From Anaerolineaceae bacterium UBA6133 (GTDB lineage: Bacteria > Chloroflexota > Anaerolineae > Anaerolineales > Anaerolineaceae): DNA of 13,709 nucleotides. Position 1 is the first letter of the stretch, and every line of letters starts with the position of its first letter. The notes beneath the pieces were generated by a model. The model ran no database searches, had not been told where the DNA came from, and was given only the letters and a program-made list of their open reading frames with translations. The DNA lies in contig DIVL01000026.1 of assembly GCA_002435825.1 (NCBI GenBank), forward strand, positions 1-13,709, given 5' to 3'. Below, one piece after another: positions 6,393-13,648 of the stretch. Position numbers and translations under genes: made by a program.

Positions 6393-6626
6393 ATGGAAGA
6401 CCAAAATTATCAAGCTTACACCGAAACGCAAACATCAGACTCGAAGCCGCTCTACACCGAGAAACCGAAAAAGAAGAGCAACACCTGGTGGATCATCCTG
6501 CTGGTGCTTCTGCTGGTATTATGCTGCTGCGTTGTAGCCGGCGGAGTAATCGTATTTTTTCTGGTTGCCAGCGGTCAATATCGGATCGACTGGTCGATGC
6601 TGACCCCCATTCTCAGCTTTCTCTAA
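6393..6626 (+). CDS. one-pass membrane protein with a Cys-Cys-Cys run
   Basis: A 77-residue hypothetical protein. A polar N-terminus with aromatic and Thr/Glu residues ends in KPKKK (24-28). One hydrophobic helix follows (about 32-58) with C44-C45-C46 in its middle, then a short tail. The positive-inside rule predicts N-in/C-out. I recall similar small proteins with a Lys stretch, Trp-Trp and a Cys run in Chloroflexota, but cannot name a family. Again TAAGGAG overlaps the upstream stop, the same arrangement as at the previous junction, so this is the third gene of the operon. The Cys run could be lipid-modified or bind metal; nothing here tells. Confidence 0.75.
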   Translation: MEDQNYQAYTETQTSDSKPLYTEKPKKKSNTWWIILLVLLLVLCCCVVAGGVIVFFLVASGQYRIDWSMLTPILSFL

Positions 6627-6641
6627 ATTTAAGCGTCATTC

Positions 6642-7127
6642 TTACCGGCCTGGTTGAAAAACCAGGCCAGGTTTAATTAAGTCGGGGTTGTTTAGGATCT
6701 CCTGCAAGGTTTCCAGGCAGCGTGTTCTCACTTCAGGCGCAAGTGGCAAAGCGTCGAATTCATCTTCGTCGAGCAGACGGTACTCCCCGCTGGGATAGAC
6801 CACCAGGTCGAGCGCGAGGTCCTGCCATGTGATACTCTCCGCGCTGAATTGCGCCGGGTAACAGAGATTGACGTACCAGCATTTCACCTGGTTGGATGAG
6901 CCCTGGTGGACCTCGAACAGGTTATACCAGCGATCGCTGTAATACTTCTCCAGCATCAGGTCGTCCCTCCGAAAGGTGACTTTGTCCACGCGTACGGCGT
7001 CAGCCCCGCTGAAACGCGCGCTTACCAACCGGCAGGTAGAACTATCGGCAAGCAGCGCGCCTTGCCAGCTGAACACAGGCTCACCCAGGTGGTTTTGTTT
7101 GAAGACGGTAAGGGTTGGTGTGTTCAT
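6642..7127 (-). CDS. DUF402 family protein, possible phosphatase
   Basis: A 161-residue protein of the DUF402 family. The family signature is clear: EKYYSDRWYNLFEV (E60, Y68, N69), KCWYVNLCYP (W84, Y85, N87), WQDLALDLVVYP (D103, D107) and YRLLDEDEFDAL (D120-E123). These acidic residues are those expected to bind divalent metal. Characterised relatives include a nucleoside tri/diphosphate phosphatase (NtdP type), so phosphohydrolase activity is a family-based guess. It is the last gene of the TPP-riboswitch operon: its ATG shares one base with the TAA of the ATPase gene (TAATG), implying translational coupling. A role on thiamine phosphates, such as dephosphorylating imported TPP, is inference from context only. 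Confidence 0.85.
   Translation of the reverse strand: MNTPTLTVFKQNHLGEPVFSWQGALLADSSTCRLVSARFSGADAVRVDKVTFRRDDLMLEKYYSDRWYNLFEVHQGSSNQVKCWYVNLCYPAQFSAESITWQDLALDLVVYPSGEYRLLDEDEFDALPLAPEVRTRCLETLQEILNNPDLIKPGLVFQPGR
6647..6668. terminator. hairpin at the convergent 3' ends (possible terminator)
   Basis: GGCCTGGTT (6647-6655) pairs perfectly with AACCAGGCC (6660-6668) around a GAAA tetraloop. It follows the plus-strand operon by 20 nt and lies inside the last codons of the minus-strand DUF402 gene. The T run after it is poor on both strands, so it may act as a 3' end stabiliser or weak terminator. Confidence 0.5.
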
Positions 7128-8170
7128 TAGCCTGGAAACCCCCGAATCTTTTCTGCAGGCCAGCTGACCTCAAGCCTTGAACCAATTTTCGCGGGTATCT
7201 GACTCCGGGCAAACAGCATGGTCTCACCGCAAAGCAGCTCGAGTTGATGGTACTCCCCCATGAAGAGCGAATCGCGGACGAGGCACTCAACGTGGTTCTC
7301 CCGCGCTGAATATTGAGTGCCAATAAGCGCGTCTTCGGGGCGCAGCAGGAGCTGGCATTTCTGACCGAGTGTGAATTGATGAGGTTGGATGTCCACTTTC
7401 AGCTCACCGAATGCTGTTTTGATCGTCAAGGGTTTCGACTGGGTCACTACACCAGGCACAAGGTTGCCCAAGCCGAGAAACTCAGCCACCCATGCGGTTT
7501 GAGGCTGCTCGAACAACTCTTGGGGAGTACCCTGCTGCAGGATGACGCCATCATGCAGGATCACCAGGCGATCCGCCAGACCAAAGGCTTCTTCGCGGTC
7601 GTGAGTCACATAGATGACAGGGATTTGGCTCTGGTGCAGGATGGCGCGCAGTTCCAGGATGAGCTGCGTCCGCAGGGTATGGTCCAGCGCCCCAAGCGGT
7701 TCGTCGAGCATCAGCAGCTTGGGCGAAGGGGCAAGCGCGCGCGCCAGCGCGACACGCTGCTGCTCGCCGCCCGAGAGTTCGGTGACGGGGCGGTCGGCGA
7801 AACTTTGCATGCGGATGCTTTCCAAGCTGTCTTTCACGCGCCTTGAGATTTCCTCTTCCTTCATTCCCTGCAGCTGCAAACCAAAGGCAATGTTTTGCGC
7901 AATCGTTTTGTGGGGGAAGAGTGCATAATCCTGAAACATCAAGCCAAAGCCGCGTTTGTGGGTTGGCACGTCGCGCAAATCCTGCCCTTCCCAGAGCACG
8001 GCGCCGGATTCCGGCTCTTCAAGCCCGGCAATGATGCGCAGAATGGTGCTTTTGCCCGAGCCGGAAGAGCCCAACAGGCAGACCAGTTCGCCTTTAGCCA
8101 CCTCAAAACTGACACCCTTAAGCAGGGGTTTGTTTTCGTAATCTTTGGTCAGGTTTTGTACTTCGAGCAT
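7127..8170 (-). CDS. thiQ: thiamine ABC transporter ATP-binding protein (ThiQ-like)
   Basis: A 347-residue ABC ATPase. Walker A is GSSGSGKST (34-42), the Q-loop Gln is Q80, the signature is LSGGEQQ (132-138), Walker B is LLMLDEP (152-158) and the H-loop His is H190. About 110 further residues follow the ATPase domain and resemble a TOBE-type regulatory domain (LLLRPEDALIG). E. coli ThiQ lacks this, so by length it is closer to the FbpC/PotA/CysA group. The thiamine assignment rests on the operon: it is flanked by a ThiB-like binding protein, a fused permease and a TPP riboswitch. The ATG at 8170 shares a base with the permease stop (TGATG); a TTG just before would add one residue. Confidence 0.88.
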   Translation of the reverse strand: MLEVQNLTKDYENKPLLKGVSFEVAKGELVCLLGSSGSGKSTILRIIAGLEEPESGAVLWEGQDLRDVPTHKRGFGLMFQDYALFPHKTIAQNIAFGLQLQGMKEEEISRRVKDSLESIRMQSFADRPVTELSGGEQQRVALARALAPSPKLLMLDEPLGALDHTLRTQLILELRAILHQSQIPVIYVTHDREEAFGLADRLVILHDGVILQQGTPQELFEQPQTAWVAEFLGLGNLVPGVVTQSKPLTIKTAFGELKVDIQPHQFTLGQKCQLLLRPEDALIGTQYSARENHVECLVRDSLFMGEYHQLELLCGETMLFARSQIPAKIGSRLEVSWPAEKIRGFPG

Positions 8171-9861
8171 CAAAACAACTCCTCTCCGGGGAGGCGGATT
8201 TTTTCAATCAATAAGCTGCCCAGTCCGCAGACCAACAACAGCAGGCTGGACATCGCCAGTGCCTGACCGTAGTTTAACGCACCTGGCTGGGAAATGTAAC
8301 GGTAGATCGCCACAGGGATGGTGGGGGCGTGGGGGTTGCTGAGGAAGCTGGAAGCGCCAAATTCCCCCAGCGAGATGGTGAACACGAAAACCAGGCTCAC
8401 CAGCAAGCTGCGAAGCAGGATGGGCAGGTCCACCTTCAGCAGCACCTGCAAGGGGTTGGCGCCGAGCGAACGGGAAGCTTCGCGCAGCGATTCGGGGATG
8501 CTGCGGATGGCGGGCAGCATGGTGCGCACCACGAACGGCAGTGCGATCAGGGAGTGCGCGATCGGGATCAACAGTGGAAAAGTGCTGTTTGCCCAGGGCG
8601 GGCGGTTGAAGATTAATAAAAAACCAAGCCCGAGCGTAACCGCGCTGGCGCCAAGCGGCAGCATGAACAGGGGTTCCAGGAATTTGTTGAAGCGGGCTCG
8701 CCGCGCCATGGCGTAGGCGGTCAGGATGCCAAGCAAACCGGCAATCAGGATCGTCACCCCCGAGTAAAGCAGCGAATTGCGAATTGCCTGGATTGGGGGC
8801 ACGTAAAAGATCGACCCACTACGATTCTGGAAGAGTTCCCGGTAATAGCGCAGGGTAAACCCGACCATTACCTCCCCGCGCTGACCCCGATCCGCCTCAA
8901 GGGTCACAAAAGAACGCGTGATCAGGCTCAAGACCGGAACCGCGAACAGCAAAATCAGGCTTATCACCATGAAAACCACGAAGACCTTCTGCCAGCGCCT
9001 GGCAGGGCGGCTAAGGGCGCTTTTTTCCGGATTTAGCGCTGCTTTGCCGTAGCGCGGGGTGTTGACGCGGTTTTGCAGCAATGTCACAAGCAAGGTGATG
9101 CCAAGCTGGATCACCGAGAGCAATCCCGCCACCGGCAAATTGAAGCGGTTCATCGCCTGGTTGTAAATTTCAACCTCGATGGTGCTGAACTGCGGACCGC
9201 CGAGCATCAATACCACGCCAAAACTGGTGAAGTCGAACAGGAACACCAGCAGGGAGGCGCTCAGCAGGGAGGGCAAAAGCAGTGGCAGGGTGACCTTGGT
9301 GAAGGCCTGCCAGGGTGTCGCGCCGAGCAGGCGGGCGGCATGCTCGAGGCGCGGATTTAGCCGGCTCCAGGAAGAACTGACGATCCGGACGATGATGGAC
9401 GTGTTGTAAAAGACATGCGCCAATAAAATGGCAGGCAGGCTGTTGAGCAGCTTCAAGGGGGGAACGCTCAGGTTGAAAAGCGCCATCAAGGCCTGGTTGA
9501 TCCACCCTTGCGGACCTATCAGCGTGTTGAAAGCCGCCGCCACCACGACCGTTGGCAGGATAAAGGGAAGAAGACTGATGGTGCGAAGGATCTTCCGCCC
9601 GGGAAAATCGAACTTGGCAAACAGCCAGGCAGCCGGCAAACCTACCACCAGGGTCAGAATAGTGGAGAGAAAGGCCTGCAAAAAGGTGAAGTTAAGCGGT
9701 TTGCTGACCTGCGACCACGCAAAAAGCTCCCAGCCCTGGCTGAAGCGCTCTGAGAATACCAGCCTGAAAATGGCGACCAGGGGCTGATAGAAGAAGAAGG
9801 CAAGGAACGCCAGGGGTATCAGCCAGAGGGCAAGCGTCAGCAGTGCGGGGCGTTTGGTCAT
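8170..9861 (-). CDS. thiP: thiamine ABC transporter permease, fused two-domain (ThiP-like)
   Basis: A 563-residue integral membrane protein made of two permease halves in one chain, the layout of ThiP and of iron FbpB permeases. Each half has an EAA loop that contacts the ATPase: EHAARLLGATPWQAF (from about residue 173) and REASRSLGANPLQVL (from about residue 460). About twelve hydrophobic segments are visible. Two fused halves explain why a single permease gene is present. It starts ten bases after the binding-protein stop, with no clear Shine-Dalgarno, which suggests reinitiation, and its stop overlaps the ATPase start. The iron-type alternative is made unlikely by the ThiB-like partner and the riboswitch. 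Confidence 0.9.
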   Translation of the reverse strand: MTKRPALLTLALWLIPLAFLAFFFYQPLVAIFRLVFSERFSQGWELFAWSQVSKPLNFTFLQAFLSTILTLVVGLPAAWLFAKFDFPGRKILRTISLLPFILPTVVVAAAFNTLIGPQGWINQALMALFNLSVPPLKLLNSLPAILLAHVFYNTSIIVRIVSSSWSRLNPRLEHAARLLGATPWQAFTKVTLPLLLPSLLSASLLVFLFDFTSFGVVLMLGGPQFSTIEVEIYNQAMNRFNLPVAGLLSVIQLGITLLVTLLQNRVNTPRYGKAALNPEKSALSRPARRWQKVFVVFMVISLILLFAVPVLSLITRSFVTLEADRGQRGEVMVGFTLRYYRELFQNRSGSIFYVPPIQAIRNSLLYSGVTILIAGLLGILTAYAMARRARFNKFLEPLFMLPLGASAVTLGLGFLLIFNRPPWANSTFPLLIPIAHSLIALPFVVRTMLPAIRSIPESLREASRSLGANPLQVLLKVDLPILLRSLLVSLVFVFTISLGEFGASSFLSNPHAPTIPVAIYRYISQPGALNYGQALAMSSLLLLVCGLGSLLIEKIRLPGEELF

Positions 9862-9871
9862 AAAAGCGATC

Positions 9872-10945
9872 TCAGTTCAGCATCAAATTAATCCAGGCGT
9901 TGATCCAGGCATCCCTTTGGGACGCGATCAACTCTGGCGCAAGACTGGCAGGCTGATTAGGCGACTCGACCGTCTGTTGAAAAGCTTCCGGGATGACCGC
10001 CTTGGGCAGGACCGGGAAGACAAACATCTGCATGGGCACATCCTCCTGGAAAGGCTGGCTGAGGAGAAAGTCAATGAACTTCTCCGCGGCAGCACGGTTT
10101 TTGGTGCCCTTGAGGATGCCGGCGAATTCGATCTGGCGCCAGCACATGCCCGCGTCAATCAGCGAAGCCGTCGGTGATTCGCTCAGCTCGGTCTCGGCGT
10201 AGATAAATTCGGCGGCGGGGCTGGAAGCGTACGAAACCACCATCGGTTGAGCGCCTCTGCCTGAGGAACCGGAGAAATTAGTATAGTAGGCGGTTTCCCA
10301 GTCCGACGTGATCAGTATCCCGTTGTTTTTCATCGCCTGCCACCAGTCCAGCCAGCCATCCTCGCCAAATTCCGCGATGGTTGCCAGCATAAATGCCAGC
10401 CCGGGGGAGGAAGTGGAGGGATTCTCGACGACCAGCAGGTTGGCGTACTGCGGTTCAGCCAGTTCAGCCAATGACGTGGGGATGGGTAGAGCGTTTTGTT
10501 CGAACCAGGCTTTGTCGTAATTGACGCAAACATCGCCATAGTCCACAGGCAAGGCGCGGTTTTCGAGGTCGAGCTTGAATTCCGCCGGGATCTGCGCTAA
10601 CTGCGGTGCGTCGTAGGGTTCGAGCAGGTCCTGCTCCAGGGCGCGTGAGAGAAAGGTGTTATCCAACCCGAAGAACACATCCGCGCTTGGTGTGCTGCCC
10701 GAAAGCGATTCGAGGATCAGGCGGTTGAGCGTCGCGCCGGTGTCGCCGCCTTTGACAAAGTTGACTTTGATGTTATTGGCAGCTTCAAAAGCCGAGAGGA
10801 CCTCCTGGCTGACCGAGAACGAGTCGTGCGTCATGACCGTCAGGGGTGTGGGTTTGCCGGGCACTTGGGTGGGTGAGGTGGTTGATGTGCAGGCTGCCAG
10901 GAGCAGAGAAAGTGTGAGCGTAAAAAGTAGGTTATTTTTGGACAT
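9872..10945 (-). CDS. thiB: thiamine-binding lipoprotein (ThiB-like)
   Basis: A 357-residue substrate-binding protein with a lipoprotein signal: hydrophobic residues 6-16 and lipobox LAAC with the acylated Cys at 19, then a Ser/Thr/Pro linker. It should be anchored at the outer face of the cytoplasmic membrane. The mature part matches ThiB in several places: LTVMTHDSF, ADVFFGLDNTFLSRA, VENPSTSSPGLAFML, MVVSYASSPAAEF and the C-terminal QRDAWINAW. ThiB of E. coli binds thiamine and its phosphates. It lies four bases after the pyrophosphokinase gene, with AAGGATGA as ribosome site. The lipid anchor replaces the soluble periplasmic form of proteobacteria. Confidence 0.92.
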   Translation of the reverse strand: MSKNNLLFTLTLSLLLAACTSTTSPTQVPGKPTPLTVMTHDSFSVSQEVLSAFEAANNIKVNFVKGGDTGATLNRLILESLSGSTPSADVFFGLDNTFLSRALEQDLLEPYDAPQLAQIPAEFKLDLENRALPVDYGDVCVNYDKAWFEQNALPIPTSLAELAEPQYANLLVVENPSTSSPGLAFMLATIAEFGEDGWLDWWQAMKNNGILITSDWETAYYTNFSGSSGRGAQPMVVSYASSPAAEFIYAETELSESPTASLIDAGMCWRQIEFAGILKGTKNRAAAEKFIDFLLSQPFQEDVPMQMFVFPVLPKAVIPEAFQQTVESPNQPASLAPELIASQRDAWINAWINLMLN

Positions 10946-10949
10946 AGGG

Positions 10950-11603
10950 TCATCCTTTTGTAGTGGGTTTTGTTCTGATTACGAGCAAAAGTCCGGATTT
11001 GAAATCGAGTTCAATTGAATCTGCCAGGGCGACGTTGCTGATGCCGCGGGTTTGCCAGGGAACAAGGGTTTCGTTGTTGAGGGGGTATTCCAGCCCTTTG
11101 GTGCTAATCCCTTCGACGGGGGCACCCCAGGCGATCAGGGAAACCAAGTCGCCGGGTTGGGTGGGCAGGCTGGCGCCTTTGTCGAAAAGGAGCGCTTCCA
11201 CCTGACCATCATCGAGGGAAAGGTTTATCCCTGCCATGTCCGGGTGGGAGAGCAGGCTGAGATTGCCGAGGGTGTGATCCACCCGGTCGCCGAAGGGATA
11301 GGCGATCACAATTTGCGCATAGCCTGCGCTTAGTACGTAATCAAGCGCCAGTTCAAGATCTGTTTGATCCTTGGCGGGCGGAAAACGCCGCACTTCGATG
11401 CCGGCATCCATGACCTCCGCCAGTTCACTTGGGTCAACCGAGTCCAGATCACCGATCAGCAGCTGGGGTTTGAGCCCGAGGCGCTTCAAGTGACGGAGAC
11501 CGCCGTCCACGGCTACCAGAAAATCGCCAGGCAGCAAGTTTACTTCAAAGCCGGGTCTGGCTTGACCGTTTGTGAAGAGTATCGCGCGTTTGTCCGTTTG
11601 CAT
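10950..11603 (-). CDS. thiamine pyrophosphokinase
   Basis: A 217-residue thiamine diphosphokinase, which converts thiamine plus ATP to TPP plus AMP. The family motifs are all present: VDGG (32-35), the metal-binding GDLDS (51-55), KDQTDLE (78-84) and the GDRVDH segment (105-110, usually GGRxDH). A beta-rich C-terminal thiamine-binding domain follows. The ATG at 11603 is chosen because it lies just after the riboswitch terminator; the frame stays open to 11783, but that extension would translate the aptamer. The likely ribosome site, GGAAGG, is inside the terminator 3' arm, so the hairpin could hide it as well as stop transcription. First gene of the thi operon. The symbol is usually thiN or tpk. 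Confidence 0.93.
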   Translation of the reverse strand: MQTDKRAILFTNGQARPGFEVNLLPGDFLVAVDGGLRHLKRLGLKPQLLIGDLDSVDPSELAEVMDAGIEVRRFPPAKDQTDLELALDYVLSAGYAQIVIAYPFGDRVDHTLGNLSLLSHPDMAGINLSLDDGQVEALLFDKGASLPTQPGDLVSLIAWGAPVEGISTKGLEYPLNNETLVPWQTRGISNVALADSIELDFKSGLLLVIRTKPTTKG

Positions 11604-11604
11604 C

Positions 11605-11637
11605 AAAAAACACCTTCCGCCGGGAGGGTGTTTTTTT
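11605..11637 (-). terminator. riboswitch expression-platform terminator
   Basis: On the minus strand AAAAAACACC (11636-11627) pairs with GGTGTTTTTT (11614-11605), ten base pairs. The stem continues after one mismatch with T11625-A11616, C11624-G11617 and C11623-G11618 around a CGGC loop. The six T end one base before the ATG at 11603. The 3' arm contains the GGAAGG that would be the ribosome site. Confidence 0.88.
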
Positions 11638-11644
11638 GGTCTGG

Positions 11645-11730
11645 CTGCACATCCCTCCGCCGGCATTATCCGGATCAGGTTTTTCGGGTCGGACTGTGCG
11701 TCCCTCTCAGCCTTGCGGCTCCCCGTGATT
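11645..11730 (-). ncRNA. TPP riboswitch (THI element)
   Basis: Conserved TPP-aptamer blocks occur in order on the minus strand: GGGGAGCC (11724-11717), a GCAA tetraloop closing a very short P3, GGCTGAGAG, a GACCCG block, CCTGATCCGGATAATGCC, and GCGGAGGGA near 11660-11652. CAC (11727-11725) and GTG (11650-11648) can close P1. It precedes pyrophosphokinase and thiamine transporter genes, the expected targets, and a terminator follows within 10 nt. High TPP should stabilise the aptamer and let the terminator form. The P3 arm is minimal, with no extra insertion. Confidence 0.95.
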
Positions 11731-11740
11731 TCTATTGGTA

Positions 11741-11748
11741 ATCTTACC
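11741..11748 (-). promoter_or_regulatory. candidate -10 box of the thi operon
   Basis: On the minus strand TGG followed by TAAGAT (11746-11741, 4/6 match) resembles an extended -10 element. It would start transcription near 11734, a few bases before the aptamer. No -35 match is seen at 17 bases. Confidence 0.35.
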
Positions 11749-11760
11749 ACGATGGAGGCT

Positions 11761-11915
11761 GAAATACCATTTTTTGACAACATTTTTGTAAATTTTTATT
11801 CACTTGGATCTGAAGACACTCGTTACACTGACTACTATGCTACCCCTGATTATTTTGGCGCATATTTAATCATAATACTCGACATACTGAACGGTAACAT
11901 CAGATATAGATAAAA
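11761..11915. other. AT-rich intergenic stretch with no gene seen
   Basis: This is the space between the thi riboswitch promoter and the 3' end of the AbiE module. It holds no credible reading frame, tRNA or clear terminator. A plus-strand TTGACA at 11774-11779 has no good -10 partner. It marks the switch from the GC-richer thi operon to the AT-rich AbiE genes. Confidence 0.6.
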
Positions 11916-12761
11916 TTATGGACTACTTACGATTTCATCCAGGAGTTGTAAAATGCACTGCCAGGCTTTCTCAAAGTCTAGACCTTTGCTTATTACCAAA
12001 TAATTAAGTCGACGCTCCCAGTCTCTCTCAAATTCAGAACGCCTTTGTTCTATGTTTTTTATATCAATCCCCTCCAGACTTAATCCCCTTATCTCAAACT
12101 TCTCAGGTAAGATCTGCTTAACCTCATTGATATTAATACCAACTGAAACAAGGTTGTAGATATCATAAAGGTCTCTTGAAACTGCAAACCTTCGCTGGCC
12201 TCCAACTGCTCGGATTTTTTCTGCTATTACTTCTTCCAAGCAATAACACGGTAGAGCAATATCATTAAAACTTCCTTGATCTGAATAGAGGTGTATGATT
12301 TGTTTTTCATTTATTGGGAGCAGAATTTTTTCTGCTCTTGTCACATCCAATTTGACAGTTCTCGGTGATCCGCCCCAACGCAGAGGGCCACGATAATAGA
12401 TTCGAGCCTGATAAGATTCACTTTCGAATTCATCATCTACTACTTCAAAGTGGATCGGCTGGACTCGAAAATCGGGACCATCATAATCGCTAATCCAATC
12501 AACACTTTTCGTGATCCAATCTTCAATATCGGTAGGTGATAGATGCTTCGTAGCAGTAAAATCGAGATCCTCTGAAAACCGGTAATCAGGAAAGTAGCAC
12601 TTTCGCAAACACGTACCCCCCTTGAATATCAGACCTCCCAATGAAGTACTCGTTATTCGCATACCAAGCAAAAACCATCCAAGACTATAATCCAGGTCGA
12701 TCACCATCGGATCAACTTTTGTTGCAGCTGCGATACGGCGAACTTCAGCTTCACTTATCAT
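11916..12761 (-). CDS. abiEii: AbiEii nucleotidyltransferase toxin
   Basis: A 281-residue protein of the AbiEii/AbiGii nucleotidyltransferase family, the toxin of type IV AbiE systems. Family motifs are FKGGTCLRKCYF (46-57) and RFSEDLDF (61-68) with the metal-binding pair D65 and D67. A KLDVTRAEKILLP block follows, then CLEEVIAEKIRAV and RDLYDIYNL, which hold further conserved Glu, Lys and Asp positions. All catalytic segments look intact. Related toxins transfer nucleotides to tRNA or other targets; the target here is unknown. It lies 12 nt after the antitoxin gene, with only a weak ribosome site. Base composition is visibly AT-richer than the thi operon, which suggests acquisition by transfer. 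Confidence 0.92.
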   Translation of the reverse strand: MISEAEVRRIAAATKVDPMVIDLDYSLGWFLLGMRITSTSLGGLIFKGGTCLRKCYFPDYRFSEDLDFTATKHLSPTDIEDWITKSVDWISDYDGPDFRVQPIHFEVVDDEFESESYQARIYYRGPLRWGGSPRTVKLDVTRAEKILLPINEKQIIHLYSDQGSFNDIALPCYCLEEVIAEKIRAVGGQRRFAVSRDLYDIYNLVSVGININEVKQILPEKFEIRGLSLEGIDIKNIEQRRSEFERDWERRLNYLVISKGLDFEKAWQCILQLLDEIVSSP

Positions 12762-12773
12762 TTATTACACCAA

Positions 12774-13568
12774 TTATTGTTCTTGGGATTCTAAAGGAAC
12801 ATTTATTTGGAGTTGCCAACGAGTAACAACTGGACCTGATTGTCCTAAGCCGGGTTCTAACAGGCTAATACCTTTAGAGATCATGGATTGCCAGTGGTTT
12901 ATCGTCGAAACTCTGGCTGGGATTGACAAAGAAAGTGTTTCAACTAAATAACCAAGTCGCTTAGCCACCACGCCTCCCCCCCATTGGATCAAGTAATGGT
13001 CGAGTTTTTCCCAATCAACGGAATTTACCGAAGACTTCATCGCTTGTGCTAATTGAATGATCCCCCCACTTAACTCTGGCCGGCTTGCTGCATCGATGAT
13101 GGTTTTTTCGCGATCTGTCACTATGATTGGGATATCTTCAATTTTCCGGGTACTGATTCCAAAAAAATAACGTTCCGCTACGTGGATAAATTGGAATTCG
13201 ACTCCCTGAATCGTAAGGGATCTCTTCCTTTTCGTTGTCTGGATAAATTGAACACGCGGGATTTGCTCAGTCATATTCCAAAAACGAAGAGCTGACCAAT
13301 AGGCAACAGCACCCGGCGAGATCAAATTGGAAGCCAATACCAATGCATTCTCCGACCAGAATCTTTCGGGTCCAGCTTCCAGTGGAATGATCATGTACAA
13401 TCCACGTTCCAAGCGCTGGAGCCATCCTTTTCGAACAAGACGGCCGAGAACGTTTGTTGCGGCCACCTTTGACTGCCAATAATCAGTAGCCTGTTGGTAA
13501 GTGAAAACCCTTTTTCCAGATGCGGAAAACGTAGTTAGAAATTCGGTTTCTTGTTTACTGAGTGACAT
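12774..13568 (-). CDS. abiEi: AbiEi antitoxin and transcriptional repressor
   Basis: A 264-residue AbiEi-type protein. The N-terminal winged-helix domain (about residues 1-60, ending KGWLQRLERGLYMII) is followed by the AbiEi core with GAVAYWSALRFWNMTEQIP, a middle beta-rich part and TDREKTIIDAASRPEL. In characterised systems AbiEi neutralises AbiEii without forming a stable complex and represses its own promoter. I start at the ATG at 13568 because MSLSKQE begins the winged helix; the frame remains open to 13673, but that extension would translate the promoter and operator. No Shine-Dalgarno is seen before this ATG. First gene of the module, in the usual antitoxin-toxin order. Confidence 0.9.
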   Translation of the reverse strand: MSLSKQETEFLTTFSASGKRVFTYQQATDYWQSKVAATNVLGRLVRKGWLQRLERGLYMIIPLEAGPERFWSENALVLASNLISPGAVAYWSALRFWNMTEQIPRVQFIQTTKRKRSLTIQGVEFQFIHVAERYFFGISTRKIEDIPIIVTDREKTIIDAASRPELSGGIIQLAQAMKSSVNSVDWEKLDHYLIQWGGGVVAKRLGYLVETLSLSIPARVSTINHWQSMISKGISLLEPGLGQSGPVVTRWQLQINVPLESQEQ

Positions 13569-13625
13569 AATATTTTGTGTACCATAACCTTCAGAAATTG
13601 ATGTTTTGGTTACACAAAATATTAT
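13567..13625. promoter_or_regulatory. inverted-repeat operator of the AbiE module
   Basis: ATAATATTTTGTGTA at 13567-13581 recurs as its exact reverse complement at 13611-13625. Allowing one base gap and one mismatch, the arms extend to 13567-13588 and 13603-13625 (22 and 23 bases). The right arm covers the -10 box and the left arm covers the abiEi start codon. Paired inverted repeats of this kind are what AbiEi proteins are known to bind for autorepression. Confidence 0.8.
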
Positions 13626-13648
13626 ATCAACAAACAGCAACAATGCAA
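13621..13648 (-). promoter_or_regulatory. abiE promoter
   Basis: On the minus strand a perfect TATAAT (13626-13621) lies 16 bases after TTGCAT (13648-13643, 3/6 match). Transcription would start near 13614, giving a leader of about 46 nt. Confidence 0.65.

Noticed and set aside
11774..11779. Perfect TTGACA on the plus strand
   Set aside because: No -10 match lies 16-18 bases downstream, and any transcript would only run antisense into the end of abiEii.
11604..11783. 60-residue N-terminal extension of thiamine pyrophosphokinase
   Set aside because: The extension is the TPP aptamer and terminator read as codons; the family begins at the ATG at 11603.
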